A stretch of DNA of 64,000 nt from Enterococcus ratti (GCF_001886195.1 NZ_JXLB01000008.1:1-64000), one strand, 5' to 3'; shown: positions 38,756 to 48,538, numbered from the stretch's first letter. The notes: generated by a model from the letters alone, not told the origin. Made by a program: numbers and translations.

Positions 38756-40483
38756 ATGCTAAAAATTGTCAGACGAATATCACTATTTTCAGCTATTGCA
38801 GCTGCGTTCTTCATGGTGATTCAAGTTTTGTCAGATCTTTATTTACCAACACTTACTTCAAATATTATCGATAAAGGAGTTGCACAAGGCGATGTCGATT
38901 ATATTTGGCATACAGGATTTATCATGATCGGATTTTCTTTAGTGAGTATTTTCGCAGCGATTGCGAATACTTTTTTTGCTACACGTGAGTCACAAAAATT
39001 AGGAAAGCAATTACGTACGGATGTTTATAAAAAAGCAGAAAGTTTAACAAAAGACGCCTTTGACAAATACGGTACAGCTTCTTTAATTACACGTACCACA
39101 AATGACGTTACTCAAATTCAAATGGTCACACAAATGTTTTTAAGAATGATGATCAACGCTCCCATTACATTAATTGGTGCGAGTTTTTTAGCATATCAAA
39201 AGGATCACGAACTAACCAAAATTTTCTTAGTGGTGATCCCAATCATGCTAGTAGTTATTGGCGGAATCATGTATTTTGCAGTGCCATTATTTAAAAGCAT
39301 GCAAAAAAAGACGGATCGCTTGAATTTAGTATTTCGTGAAGGATTAACAGGGGTGAGGGTCATTCGTGCTTTTGACAAAACACGCTTTGAGGAAAATCGC
39401 TTTAATTTAGCCAATAAAGATTACACGAATACAGCCATCAAAGTAAATACAATCGTTGCATTAATGATGCCGATGATGACGCTAATTATGAGTGGAACAA
39501 ACGTGGCCATTACTTGGTTCGGCGGACACTACATAGCAGACATGACATTAGAAGTTGGAAATCTAATTGCATTTATGACTTATGCCATGCAGATTTTAAT
39601 CAGTTTTATGATGCTTTCAGCTATTTTTATCATGGTTCCTCGAGCACAAGCTTCTGCAGATCGCATCAATGAAGTATTGAATGAAAAAGTGGGAATTGCG
39701 GACCCTGAAAATCCCAAAGAAATTGCCTTAGCCGGAAAAGACGCCTCCATTTCTTTCAATCATGTCAACTATCGCTACCACGGTGCAGAAAAATTAGCAT
39801 TGGAAGATATTGACTTTTCAGCAAAATCTGGTGAAATCGTTGCAATTATCGGAGGAACCGGGTCAGGTAAATCGACATTAGTTAATTTGATTCCCCGGTT
39901 ATATGATGTGGAATCTGGAACGATTAAAATCAATGGTGTAAGTATTACAGAGATGACACAGCATAATTTACGTGAACTAATGGGATTCGTTCCCCAAAAA
40001 GCAATGCTATTTTCTGGTACGATCAGAGAAAACATGCAATACGGAAAAGCCGATGCAACGGACGAAAGAATTTGGCAAACTTTAGAAATTGCTCAAGCAA
40101 AAGACTTTGTTTCAGAATTGGAAGCCGGCTTAGACAGCCACGTGGAACAAGGCGGAGGAAATTTCTCTGGAGGGCAAAAGCAACGGTTAGCTATTGCACG
40201 GGCGTTAGTAAAACCCGCAGATATTTACGTATTCGACGATTCCTTTTCAGCCTTGGACTTTAAAACAGATGCCAAACTGCGTCAAGCATTAAAACAAAAC
40301 ATGAAAGAAAGTGTGACAGTATTAGTCGCTCAACGAGTAAGTACTGTAATGGATGCAGACATAATTTTAGTCCTCGATGAAGGAAAATTAGTTGGAAAAG
40401 GTACACATAAAGAATTACTTAAAACGAATGAAACATATCAAGAAATTGTTCATTCGCAACTAAGAGAGGAGGATCTAGCATGA
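38756..40483 (+). CDS. Heterodimeric ABC exporter subunit with degenerate catalytic site
   Basis: A 575-residue half-transporter: six-helix export domain (residues about 15-300) and ATPase domain (about 335-570). Walker A is GGTGSGKSTLV, the signature is FSGGQKQRLAIARAL, and Walker B reads YVFDDSFSALD, with Asp where the catalytic Glu normally sits. Heterodimeric exporters of the BmrCD, LmrCD and EfrCD kind have exactly one such degenerate subunit. Its 3' end overlaps the next gene as ATGA. Its sequence order also resembles enterococcal EfrA. Substrate unknown; multidrug export is the family role. Confidence 0.9.
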   Translation: MLKIVRRISLFSAIAAAFFMVIQVLSDLYLPTLTSNIIDKGVAQGDVDYIWHTGFIMIGFSLVSIFAAIANTFFATRESQKLGKQLRTDVYKKAESLTKDAFDKYGTASLITRTTNDVTQIQMVTQMFLRMMINAPITLIGASFLAYQKDHELTKIFLVVIPIMLVVIGGIMYFAVPLFKSMQKKTDRLNLVFREGLTGVRVIRAFDKTRFEENRFNLANKDYTNTAIKVNTIVALMMPMMTLIMSGTNVAITWFGGHYIADMTLEVGNLIAFMTYAMQILISFMMLSAIFIMVPRAQASADRINEVLNEKVGIADPENPKEIALAGKDASISFNHVNYRYHGAEKLALEDIDFSAKSGEIVAIIGGTGSGKSTLVNLIPRLYDVESGTIKINGVSITEMTQHNLRELMGFVPQKAMLFSGTIRENMQYGKADATDERIWQTLEIAQAKDFVSELEAGLDSHVEQGGGNFSGGQKQRLAIARALVKPADIYVFDDSFSALDFKTDAKLRQALKQNMKESVTVLVAQRVSTVMDADIILVLDEGKLVGKGTHKELLKTNETYQEIVHSQLREEDLA

Positions 40484-42366
40484 ATACAGGAAATACGAAA
40501 CCTTCTCATAGACCAATGGGCGCAGGGCACGGTCCAGGACGCGGTATTGGTGCTAAAGGAGAAAAACCTAAAAATTTTTGGGGAACAGTCAGACGTTTGT
40601 TTGGCTATATGTCAAAACGGCTAGTAGCAATTATCGCCGTCTTTGTGCTTGCTATTGCGGCAGTTATCTTTCAAATACAAACGCCAAAAGTCCTAGGAAA
40701 AGCAACGACTGAAATATTTAACGGTGTCATGGCGGGTGCAAAACAAATGCAGGCGGGACAACAGGTAACAAAATTTCCGATTAATTTTGATAAGATTGCG
40801 CAAATCATTGCAACCGTCGTTGTGATGTATTTGATTGCGGCAGTATTCAACTTTTTACAACAATTTATTATGACAAGAGTCTCACAGCGCACGGTATATG
40901 AGTTGCGACATGACTTAGAGGCAAAAATGAATCGTGTTCCTATTTCTTATTATGATACACACACTAACGGAGACATCATGTCGCGAGCAATCAATGACAT
41001 GGATAACATCGCTAGCACACTTCAACAAAACTTAACGCAATTTGTTACGAGCGCCGTTACGTTAATTGGCGTTATAATAATGATGTTTTCGATTAGCTGG
41101 CAATTGACGCTTGTAGCTTTATTAATGATTCCATTGAGCTTAATTGTTGTGATGATCATTGCACCAAAATCTCAGGTGTTTTTCGCAGATCAACAAAGAA
41201 GTTTAGGTCTTTTAAACAATCAAGTAGAAGAAACGTATGGCGGTCATACCATTGTTAAAACATTTAATCATACAGAAAAAGACCAAGAAGTTTTTGAAAA
41301 AGAAAACCAAAAACTATATGCAGCAGGATGGAAAGCTCAATTTATTTCTGCTATTATCATGCCTTTGATGAATTTTGTTAAAAATTTAGGCTATGTTTTT
41401 GTCGCGGTTTTAGGTGGAGTGAAAGTTGCGAATGGGCATATGACGCTTGGTGATGTTCAAGCATTCTTGCAATATACGACTCAATTTTCACAGCCAATTA
41501 CTCAATTGGCCAGTTTGATGAATACTATTCAATCAACTGTAGCTTCGGCTGAACGGGTTTTTGAGGTGTTGGATGAAGAAGAAATGACAGAGAAAAAATC
41601 TGGGCTTCCCGTTGAGGAAAATACACCATATAAAGTACGTTTTAAAAATGTTCAATTTGGTTATACAAAAGATAACTTACTTATGACTGATTTTAATCTG
41701 GACGTAAAACCCGGAGAAATGGTCGCCATCGTTGGTCCGACCGGTGCAGGGAAAACGACGTTGATCAATTTATTAGAACGTTTCTATGATGTTTCCGGCG
41801 GTAGTATCCGTTATGTCGGTGTAGATACAAGAGACCTATCACGAGATGATTTACGCGCACAATTTTCAATGGTTCTCCAAGATACATGGTTATTTACGGG
41901 GAGTATCTACGACAACATAAAATACGGGAATGATGATGCGACCCAAGAACAAGTGATCGAAGCAGCAAAAGCTGCGCATGTAGATGACTTTGTCCGCAAA
42001 TTGCCTGAAGGGTATCACACTGTATTGAATGAAGAGGCCAGCAATATTTCACAAGGACAGCGTCAATTGATTACGATCGCTCGTGCATTTTTAGCTAATC
42101 CTGACGTATTAATTCTTGATGAGGCGACTTCCAGTGTAGACACACGTACAGAAATATTGATTCAAAAAGCGATGAATCGTTTATTAGAAAATCGGACAAG
42201 TTTTGTTGTTGCTCACCGACTGTCAACGATACGAGACGCTGACAATATTATTGTGATGAATCATGGCTCGATTGTTGAAACGGGTAATCACATCACGCTG
42301 ATGGAAAAAAACGGTTTTTATGCTGATTTATACAACAGCCAATTCTCAGAAGAAGCTGTCTCTTAA
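40480..42366 (+). CDS. Heterodimeric ABC exporter subunit with canonical Walker B
   Basis: A 628-residue partner half-transporter. A Gly/His/Lys-rich cytoplasmic N-terminal tail of about 40 residues precedes the six-helix export domain (about 45-340) and ATPase domain (about 375-620). Walker A is GPTGAGKTTLI, Walker B is VLILDEATSSVD with the catalytic Glu, but the signature is ISQGQRQLITIARAF instead of SGGQ. This atypical signature faces the degenerate Walker B of the partner, the pattern of asymmetric exporters. It overlaps the upstream gene by four bases. EfrB-like proteins have the same basic N-terminal extension. Confidence 0.9.
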   Translation: MNTGNTKPSHRPMGAGHGPGRGIGAKGEKPKNFWGTVRRLFGYMSKRLVAIIAVFVLAIAAVIFQIQTPKVLGKATTEIFNGVMAGAKQMQAGQQVTKFPINFDKIAQIIATVVVMYLIAAVFNFLQQFIMTRVSQRTVYELRHDLEAKMNRVPISYYDTHTNGDIMSRAINDMDNIASTLQQNLTQFVTSAVTLIGVIIMMFSISWQLTLVALLMIPLSLIVVMIIAPKSQVFFADQQRSLGLLNNQVEETYGGHTIVKTFNHTEKDQEVFEKENQKLYAAGWKAQFISAIIMPLMNFVKNLGYVFVAVLGGVKVANGHMTLGDVQAFLQYTTQFSQPITQLASLMNTIQSTVASAERVFEVLDEEEMTEKKSGLPVEENTPYKVRFKNVQFGYTKDNLLMTDFNLDVKPGEMVAIVGPTGAGKTTLINLLERFYDVSGGSIRYVGVDTRDLSRDDLRAQFSMVLQDTWLFTGSIYDNIKYGNDDATQEQVIEAAKAAHVDDFVRKLPEGYHTVLNEEASNISQGQRQLITIARAFLANPDVLILDEATSSVDTRTEILIQKAMNRLLENRTSFVVAHRLSTIRDADNIIVMNHGSIVETGNHITLMEKNGFYADLYNSQFSEEAVS

Positions 42367-42374
42367 ACTCAATG

Positions 42375-42429
42375 AAATAATAAAACACATGGAAGCCGTT
42401 ATGAGAATCTTCCATGTGTTTTATTATTT
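42375..42429 (+). terminator. Terminator of the ABC exporter operon (21-bp perfect stem)
   Basis: Arms 42375-42395 and 42409-42429 are perfectly complementary over 21 bp around a 13-base loop, directly after the ABC gene stop. The inner part contains CACATGGAAG; the outer A/T-rich part supplies the U-tail. Confidence 0.85.
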
Positions 42430-42576
42430 ATAACGAAAGTTGTTTAAATATATTTAATAAATCGTATGTAAAATGCGAAAATTCTCACATTTTTTTTAAT
42501 AAAAAACCATTTATTGCTTGAAAGAAATGAGCAGCATCGTTAAAATAAAGCTGGACGTAGAGGGGAGCAAGAAAAA

Positions 42577-43434
42577 ATGAAAGATTTTAAACTAGGGGCT
42601 GCTATTTACTTAAAAAGTATAGCAATCCGTGTAAAAGACAGAAATAAAATGATTGACTTTTACAAGAACACAATTGGTTTTGATTTGAAACGCGAAGAAA
42701 ATGAATTAGCTATTTTGGGTACACAAGAACAAGACAGTGAAATGTTATTGTTGGAAGAAAGTCCTAGAGCAAATGATTATTTCGGAGAAATAAAGAAGCT
42801 TAGACGTCTTTCACTTGTTATTCCAAGTGTAGAAGAAATGGCGGATATTCTTTGCCGAATTCGAAAAACGAATTACCCTATTGAAGGGGCATTAGAAGAT
42901 CAAGGTCGAATGGGCATCTTTCTTAAAGACCCGGAAGGAAATGAATTAGAGATTTATCATGAAGAAACAAAAGAGCAAAATCAGTTAAAGGTGATGGATC
43001 AAGAATCGCTGTTGCATAAGTCAAAAGAAACGTATAAAAAATTATCAGTCGACACCTACTTTGAAAAAATTCATTTGCATGTGTTTGATCGCCTGAAAGA
43101 ACGTCATTTCTTAAATGATTTGCTTGGATTAAAAATTTACGATGAAAAAAATGATATATATGTTTTAAATGAAGGAATTTTCCAAGTAGGAATAACAGAA
43201 ACCAAAAGTAAAGCAATGGCATTACCTACTCATGAAGTACTTGGATTGGACTTTTTGAAATTTGTGATTACTCAAGAAAGTATGGAACGTTTGATCCAAC
43301 ATTTGAAATCATTTAAAGTTGACTTTTTTCTTGATCAAAGGCACACTGTACTAACCATCTATGATTCAATTGGTGTCGAGTGGTGGTTTGTCATTGACAC
43401 TAAAAAAGTAAAAAATAAAGTGAAATATAAGTGA
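42577..43434 (+). CDS. Two-domain VOC (glyoxalase/ring-cleavage dioxygenase fold) protein
   Basis: A 285-residue protein with two vicinal-oxygen-chelate modules. The first (about 12-130) opens with KSIAIRVKDRNKMIDFYKNT and ends with GRMGIFLKDPEGNELEIYHE. The second (about 155-280) opens with FEKIHLHVFDRLKERHFLND. This CatE-like layout is common in Firmicutes, often annotated as glyoxalase or catechol dioxygenase. The second module lacks the clear Asp-Pro-Asp-Gly ending, so only the first may keep a metal site. GAGGGGAGC precedes the ATG. Single gene with its own terminator. Confidence 0.82.
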   Translation: MKDFKLGAAIYLKSIAIRVKDRNKMIDFYKNTIGFDLKREENELAILGTQEQDSEMLLLEESPRANDYFGEIKKLRRLSLVIPSVEEMADILCRIRKTNYPIEGALEDQGRMGIFLKDPEGNELEIYHEETKEQNQLKVMDQESLLHKSKETYKKLSVDTYFEKIHLHVFDRLKERHFLNDLLGLKIYDEKNDIYVLNEGIFQVGITETKSKAMALPTHEVLGLDFLKFVITQESMERLIQHLKSFKVDFFLDQRHTVLTIYDSIGVEWWFVIDTKKVKNKVKYK

Positions 43435-43448
43435 ATAAAAAATGGCTC

Positions 43449-43482
43449 CTAAACAATGTATATTTAGGGGCTTTTTTTAATG
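43449..43482 (+). terminator. Terminator after the VOC gene
   Basis: GCTCCTAAA / TTTAGGGGC stem (one G-T pair) with an 8-9 base loop and a following run of seven T. Confidence 0.75.
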
Positions 43483-43643
43483 ACATTTGATTGTTGCAGC
43501 GATTTTATTTACTTAAAATGAAAAAGAAAACTTTCTAAATAAAGTAAATAAGGAAGCATTTGCATTTGTTAAGAGAAAGCGATATGCTTTGCTTTAATAA
43601 AATCAAAAAGAAAGTAAATTCTTCGACAGAAAAGGAGAAAATA

Positions 43644-44690
43644 ATGTATCCAAAAACGAAACAGTTAATTTTAGCTAAACTTGAAGAAGGGTATTATCCG
43701 GGAGTCGTTGGTGCTTTTATCAATCAGGATCAAGTAGAAACTTTTTCAGCAGGATACGCACAAATCATACCAGAAGTTCAACTGATGGAAAAAGATTTAT
43801 TATTTGATGCCGCTTCGTTAACTAAAGTAATTGCTACGACAAGTTTAGTCTTGCGTTTGTGGGAGGATGGGAAAATTGCTTTAGATGCGCCTTTGCACCA
43901 CTATTTACCTGCATTTGAAAATCGTGAAATTACCCTGCGTCATCTATTAACCCATACTTCAAACATCCAAACATGGATTCCTAACCGAGACCAACTTTCT
44001 CAAGACCAATTGATTAAAGCCTACCTAAAGCTTCAACCTGGAGAACAATTAGGACAAATTGTAAAATACACCGACGCCGGAACCATTTTGCTAGGATTCA
44101 TGCTAGAAGAAATTTTTCAAGAACCAGCAATTGACTTATTCCAAGATCAAGTGTTAACTCCTCTAGAAATGATGAATAGTACTTTTTTACCTTATCCGTC
44201 TAAAAAAATTGTTCCTACGCAACAGCTTTCTTCAGGTGAAATTTTACGTGGTATTACTCATGATCCAAAAGCAAGGATATTGGCAGAGCATGCAGGAAAT
44301 GCAGGACTTTTTATTGATTTAGAAGATAGTATCAAGTTTGCAAAAATGTATTTAAATTTAGGAAAAACCAAAAATGGTCGATTTTTAGAAGAAAAAACGA
44401 TCCAATCGCTTTTAAAAGATCAAACGCCAAATCAGGCTGGCAATCGTTCATTAGGATGGGACTTGAAAAAAGGAATAGAACAACAGCAACCTATTCTTTT
44501 TCATACAGGATATACTGGTACGTTTTTATTAATTGATGTAAGCGAACAGGAGGCATTTATTTTCTTATCAAATCGCATCCATCCAGTAGATGATCGAGTT
44601 GCTTATATTTCTTGTCGTGACGAAATTGTTGAAAATTTTTTGAAAGAAAAATCGTTATTAAAAAAAAGATGCTATAATAACTACGAATAG
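43644..44690 (+). CDS. Serine hydrolase of the beta-lactamase class C fold
   Basis: A 348-residue serine hydrolase (penicillin-binding protein/esterase fold). The SxxK nucleophile motif is SLTK (near residue 60), the Tyr motif is YTDAG near 137, and HTGYTG near 308 corresponds to the KTG-like box. No signal peptide is present from this start, so it may be cytoplasmic. I chose the ATG at 43644 because AAAGGAG precedes it; the longer frame starts without a signal. Class C-like proteins cover esterases, D-aminopeptidases and others; real beta-lactamase activity is not implied. Confidence 0.82.
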   Translation: MYPKTKQLILAKLEEGYYPGVVGAFINQDQVETFSAGYAQIIPEVQLMEKDLLFDAASLTKVIATTSLVLRLWEDGKIALDAPLHHYLPAFENREITLRHLLTHTSNIQTWIPNRDQLSQDQLIKAYLKLQPGEQLGQIVKYTDAGTILLGFMLEEIFQEPAIDLFQDQVLTPLEMMNSTFLPYPSKKIVPTQQLSSGEILRGITHDPKARILAEHAGNAGLFIDLEDSIKFAKMYLNLGKTKNGRFLEEKTIQSLLKDQTPNQAGNRSLGWDLKKGIEQQQPILFHTGYTGTFLLIDVSEQEAFIFLSNRIHPVDDRVAYISCRDEIVENFLKEKSLLKKRCYNNYE

Positions 44691-44707
44691 CGAGAGGAGA
44701 TTGATTT

Positions 44708-45658
44708 ATGCAAGAGCCAATGTTTTTAAAACCAGTTTTTCAAGAAAAAATTTGGGGGGGAAGCCGTTTAAAATCTGTTTTTGGATTTGATATTCCAAAT
44801 GATAAAATCGGTGAAGATTGGGCAATTAGTGCGCATCCTCATGGGGTAAGTATCGTAGAAAATGGTCAATTTAAAGGATATAAATTAGATGATTTATGGA
44901 AAGACCATAAAGAATTATTCGGCAATCCAACTGAACCAGTTTTTCCCTTATTGATTAAAATCTTAGATGCAGAGGATGATCTTTCGGTACAAGTTCATCC
45001 AGATGATGCTTATGGAATGAAGCATGAAGGTGAATTAGGAAAGACTGAGTGCTGGTATATTATTGATGCAGAACCTGGCGCAGAAATTATTTATGGACAT
45101 CATGCGAAAACAAGAGAAGAATTAATTGAAATGATCCATGAAGAGCGCTGGAATGATTTATTGAAAAAAGTTCCTGTTAAAAAAGGGGATTTTTTCTATG
45201 TACCAAGTGGAACCATCCATGCAATCGGTAAAGGAATCATGATTTTAGAAACTCAGCAAAGTTCGGATACAACTTATCGAGTATACGATTATGATCGAAA
45301 AGATGCAAACGGTCATACTCGTGAAGTGCATATTCAACAGTCTATTGACGTAACAACCGTTCCAGCTAAAACTCCACAAATACAAGTGAAAGAAATACGC
45401 AAGGGCAATTCATCTATTATTACTTATTTAGAAAGCAAATTCTTTAATGTTTATGAATGGGATATTAAAGGAATCACCTTATTTAAAAAACAAGCACCTT
45501 ATACTTTAGTAACAGTAATTGAAGGGGCGGGAGAATTAGTCATTAATGAACACTCTTATTCATTGGTCAAAGGAGCAAGCTTTATTTTACCAGATGACGT
45601 CCAAAAATGGACGATTCAAGGAGAATTAACGATTATTGCTTCTGAGCCGGGGAAATAG
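44708..45658 (+). CDS. manA: Mannose-6-phosphate isomerase, class I
   Basis: A 316-residue type I phosphomannose isomerase of the short Gram-positive form, interconverting mannose 6-phosphate and fructose 6-phosphate. Family landmarks: MFLKPVFQEKIWGGSRL at the start, the zinc ligands in LSVQVHPDD (near residue 96) and ECWYII, and the catalytic region QQSSDTTYRVYDYDR near 188. GAGAGGAG precedes the ATG, 17 bases after the serine hydrolase stop, so the two are co-transcribed. Confidence 0.95.
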   Translation: MQEPMFLKPVFQEKIWGGSRLKSVFGFDIPNDKIGEDWAISAHPHGVSIVENGQFKGYKLDDLWKDHKELFGNPTEPVFPLLIKILDAEDDLSVQVHPDDAYGMKHEGELGKTECWYIIDAEPGAEIIYGHHAKTREELIEMIHEERWNDLLKKVPVKKGDFFYVPSGTIHAIGKGIMILETQQSSDTTYRVYDYDRKDANGHTREVHIQQSIDVTTVPAKTPQIQVKEIRKGNSSIITYLESKFFNVYEWDIKGITLFKKQAPYTLVTVIEGAGELVINEHSYSLVKGASFILPDDVQKWTIQGELTIIASEPGK

Positions 45659-45721
45659 TTCAATGAAGAAATCTCTTACTTTTTTAGATGAGAAGTAAAC
45701 AACTGAATAGTTTTCTGAACT

Positions 45722-45754
45722 ACAAAAAAACTGAGATTTTCTCAGTTTTTTTGT
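45722..45754 (+). terminator. manA terminator
   Basis: Perfect 15-bp stem ACAAAAAAACTGAGA / TCTCAGTTTTTTTGT around TTT, with the T-run inside the right arm; bidirectional in form. Confidence 0.85.
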
Positions 45755-45868
45755 TTTAATCATTATTTACAATAAGAAATCGGTGGTGTGGGTTATATGA
45801 AGTTGTGAAAGTAATCAAAGTAGATTCTTGTAATGGTTTTCAATATATGCTATATTTTTATCATTGAG

Positions 45869-45882
45869 TTAAAACGTTTTAA
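45869..45882 (+). promoter_or_regulatory. Palindromic LacI-family operator upstream of the ribose genes
   Basis: TTAAAACGTTTTAA is a perfect 14-bp palindrome with the central CG typical of LacI/GalR-family (RbsR or CcpA) operators, 55 bases before rbsK. A -10-like TATATT lies just upstream (about 45850). rbsR is not in the window. Confidence 0.6.
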
Positions 45883-45936
45883 TTAAAGATTATAGGACGA
45901 TTAGTTTAATAAATAATATTTGGGAGTGATTCACCT

Positions 45937-46845
45937 ATGAATACTATCACAGTTATCGGTAGCATTAATTTAGATCGGACTATCCGAGTCAAATACATGC
46001 CCAAACCGGGAGAAACGATTCATACAAGAGAAACTTTTTCAGCAGGTGGAGGAAAAGGAGCCAATCAAGCAGTAGCCGCAAGTCGTTCAAAAGCCGATAC
46101 TCACTTTATTGGTGCAGTTGGTACGGATGAAGCGGGAAAAACAATGATTGAACTTTTGAAGCAAGAAGGAGTTGATTTATCAGGAGTAAAAACGTTAAAA
46201 AACCAAGCAACTGGACAAGCTTATATTATTGTAGATGATCAAGGCGAAAATAGTATCATGATTCATGCTGGTGCTAATAATGCTTTTACGCCGGATCAAG
46301 TGAAAAAAAACCAAGCGCTTATCGAAAATAGCGATTTTATTATTGCTCAGTTTGAAAGCGCTATAGAAAGTACGTTAATGGCATTTACATTAGCCAAAAA
46401 AGCAGGAAGAAAAACAATTTTAAATCCTGCGCCAGCACTAGAAAATGTACCCGAAGAATTATTGAAAGTCACTGATATGATTATTCCAAATGAGACAGAA
46501 ACAGAAATTTTGACAGGTGTTGCGATTATGGACCATGAAAGTTTAAATAAAGCAGCAGACAAATTCCATCAACTAGGAATTGAGGTTGTAATCATTACCA
46601 TTGGCAGCGAAGGCGCTTTTTATGCCGTCAAAAATGGGAAAAGTGGTATCATACCCGCGTTTAAAGTCGATGCAGTCGATACAACAGCTGCTGGTGACAC
46701 ATTTATTGGAGCAATGTGTAGTATATTGGCGACGGATTTTAGCAATATAGAAGAAGCAATTCAATACGGAAATAAAGCTTCGTCACTAGCTGTTCAACGC
46801 TTTGGTGCACAACCTTCAATCCCTTATAAAAAGGAATTGGACTAA
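45937..46845 (+). CDS. rbsK: Ribokinase
   Basis: A 302-residue PfkB-family kinase phosphorylating ribose to ribose 5-phosphate. Motifs: the start ITVIGSINLDRTIRVKYMPK, the di-Gly segment FSAGGGKGANQAVAASR near residue 37, and the catalytic PfkB signature VDTTAAGDTFIGAM near 249 with the base Asp. GGGAGTGATTCACCT precedes the ATG. First gene of rbsK-rbsD-rbsU. Confidence 0.95.
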   Translation: MNTITVIGSINLDRTIRVKYMPKPGETIHTRETFSAGGGKGANQAVAASRSKADTHFIGAVGTDEAGKTMIELLKQEGVDLSGVKTLKNQATGQAYIIVDDQGENSIMIHAGANNAFTPDQVKKNQALIENSDFIIAQFESAIESTLMAFTLAKKAGRKTILNPAPALENVPEELLKVTDMIIPNETETEILTGVAIMDHESLNKAADKFHQLGIEVVIITIGSEGAFYAVKNGKSGIIPAFKVDAVDTTAAGDTFIGAMCSILATDFSNIEEAIQYGNKASSLAVQRFGAQPSIPYKKELD

Positions 46846-46863
46846 AGAAAGGAGATTTTTATT

Positions 46864-47259
46864 GTGAAAAAAACAAAAGTTATTAATTCGGATATTTCTC
46901 GTGTAATCGCACAAATGGGGCATTTTGATACGTTAAGTATTGGTGATGCTGGGATGCCTGTACCAATGTCTACTGAAAAGATTGATTTAGCTGTAGATAA
47001 TGGAATACCAAGTTTTATGGAAGTATTAAATAATGTTTTGGAAGAACTAGAAGTTCAACGTATTTATTTAGCTGAAGAAATTAAAACAGAAAACCCTATA
47101 ATATTAGCAAACATTCAACAACGCTTACCTAAAACACCAATTACTTTTATCGCTCATCATGAAATGAAAACGAATTTAAAACAATGTCATGCGTTTATCC
47201 GTACGGGTGAAATGACACCTTATGCAAATGTTATTTTAGAAAGTGGCGTTGTATTTTAA
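46864..47259 (+). CDS. rbsD: D-ribose pyranase
   Basis: A 131-residue RbsD, which converts beta-pyranose to furanose ribose for the kinase. The family segments [20 protein letters not shown] (with the catalytic His) and IGDAGMPVP are at the N-terminus, and [21 protein letters not shown] forms the C-terminus. Start GTG at 46864 with AAAGGAGA upstream, 18 bases after rbsK. Confidence 0.95.
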   Translation: MKKTKVINSDISRVIAQMGHFDTLSIGDAGMPVPMSTEKIDLAVDNGIPSFMEVLNNVLEELEVQRIYLAEEIKTENPIILANIQQRLPKTPITFIAHHEMKTNLKQCHAFIRTGEMTPYANVILESGVVF

Positions 47260-47286
47260 GAAGAGCTGAAGGAGGAAGGTCAGAAG

Positions 47287-48174
47287 ATGAATATAACAGC
47301 ATTATTAATTGGTTTAGGTCCCTTATTAGGTTGGGGGCTATATCCAACCATTGCCTCTAAAATAGGTGGACGTCCAGTAAATCAAATTTTAGGTTCAACA
47401 TTAGGAACGTTGATTTTTGCTATTGGTTTTGTTTTATTTAAAGGAATTGAACTTCCTACAGGTTCGGACCTGATCTTTTCGATCCTATCAGGCGTTGGCT
47501 GGGCAATCGCTCAAATTATTACCTTTCAATCATTTACTTTAATCGGTTCTTCACGTGCAATGCCTATTACTACCGCTTTTCAATTATTAGGTGCTTCGTT
47601 ATGGGGCGTACTTGCTTTAGGAAATTGGCCGGGAGTAACTGCAAAAATTTTAGGTGCTTTTGCCTTAGTATTAATTATTTTAGGTGCTTGGATGACGGTA
47701 TGGTCTGAAAAGAAAGACAAAGAAAACAACAGTTTATTGAAAAAAGCCGTACTTTTGTTAGCAGTAGGAGAAATCGGGTACTGGGCTTACTCTGCTGCAC
47801 CGCAAGCAACTTCAATTGATGGAATGCAGGCTTTTTTACCACAAGCATTCGGTATGGTTTTAGTGGCAATGATGTATACAGCAATTTTAAGTTTCAAAGG
47901 AAATGAAAAATCAGCATTTGCAGAAATCGTTTCATATAAACATATTTTTTCAGGCATTTTCTTTGCTTTTGCTGCCTTAACTTATCTTATCTCAGCTCAA
48001 CCCAACATGAACGGATTAGCTACTGGTTTTATTCTTTCTCAAACTTCAGTAGTATTAGCTACATTAACAGGAATTTGGTTCTTAGGACAAAAGAAAACCA
48101 AAAAAGAAATGCTTGTAACAATTATTGGATTAGTAATGATTTTAGCTGCGGCTACAATCACCGTATTGATCTAG
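47287..48174 (+). CDS. rbsU: Ribose uptake protein RbsU (GRP/DMT-type transporter)
   Basis: A 295-residue membrane protein with ten predicted TM helices of the glucose/ribose porter (RbsU, GlcU) family, related to DMT transporters. Landmarks: IGLGPLLGWGLYPTIASKIGG near the start, GWAIAQIITFQSFTLIGSSRAMPITTAFQLLG near residue 75. GAAGGAGGAAGG precedes the ATG. With rbsK and rbsD it gives a PTS- and ABC-independent ribose uptake pathway, as in Lactobacillus and enterococci. Confidence 0.93.
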   Translation: MNITALLIGLGPLLGWGLYPTIASKIGGRPVNQILGSTLGTLIFAIGFVLFKGIELPTGSDLIFSILSGVGWAIAQIITFQSFTLIGSSRAMPITTAFQLLGASLWGVLALGNWPGVTAKILGAFALVLIILGAWMTVWSEKKDKENNSLLKKAVLLLAVGEIGYWAYSAAPQATSIDGMQAFLPQAFGMVLVAMMYTAILSFKGNEKSAFAEIVSYKHIFSGIFFAFAALTYLISAQPNMNGLATGFILSQTSVVLATLTGIWFLGQKKTKKEMLVTIIGLVMILAAATITVLI

Positions 48175-48188
48175 TTATTTAAAAAATG

Positions 48189-48236
48189 AAAGACAGAAAT
48201 GAGCGGAAGCCATTTACTGTCTTTCATTTTTTTTTT
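48189..48236 (+). terminator. Ribose operon terminator
   Basis: AAAAAATGAAAGACAG / CTGTCTTTCATTTTTT, a perfect 16-bp stem with a 20-base loop and a following T-run. It closes the conserved rbs genes and marks the left edge of the accessory island. Confidence 0.8.
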
Positions 48237-48283
48237 GGAAAAATTTCAAATAAATCGTAACTATAGAGTGAGGAGGGATTGAA

Positions 48284-48538
48284 GTGTTTAGAATTTGTTC
48301 GAAAAAAGCAATTAGAAGTAAAGCGTTGACAATTCGTTTATTTGATGGTTCGACTTGGGCAAATTTAGGAAATGGCCAATTTATTAATCAAACAACAAAG
48401 AAAGAAATCTCAAGCGATAAAATTTATCCCAAAATAAAAACTGCTGTTTCTTCTGGTGGAATTCTTTTTGCCAAAAGAATGAACGCCAAACAAATATTAC
48501 AGTACGTGGAACATCCAATTAAAGTAAAGACTTGGTAA
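48284..48538 (+). CDS. Small hypothetical protein at the island's left edge
   Basis: An 84-residue basic protein from GTG at 48284, preceded by GAGGAGGGATTG, a strong ribosome binding site. It contains TIRLFDGSTWANLGNGQFIN near residue 17 and ends with HPIKVKTW. No TM segment, signal peptide or known motif is seen. It is a small single-domain protein of unknown role, oriented like the secretion module downstream. Confidence 0.5.
   Translation: MFRICSKKAIRSKALTIRLFDGSTWANLGNGQFINQTTKKEISSDKIYPKIKTAVSSGGILFAKRMNAKQILQYVEHPIKVKTW

Noticed and set aside
42577-43434. VOC protein as a fosfomycin-resistance enzyme
   Set aside because: It has two VOC modules and a CatE-like layout, while FosA/FosB enzymes are single-module proteins of about 140 residues.
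43644-44690. Serine hydrolase as an antibiotic-resistance beta-lactamase
   Set aside because: SxxK and HTG motifs fit the broad class C fold, but no signal peptide is present and the motif set fits esterases or peptidases better.
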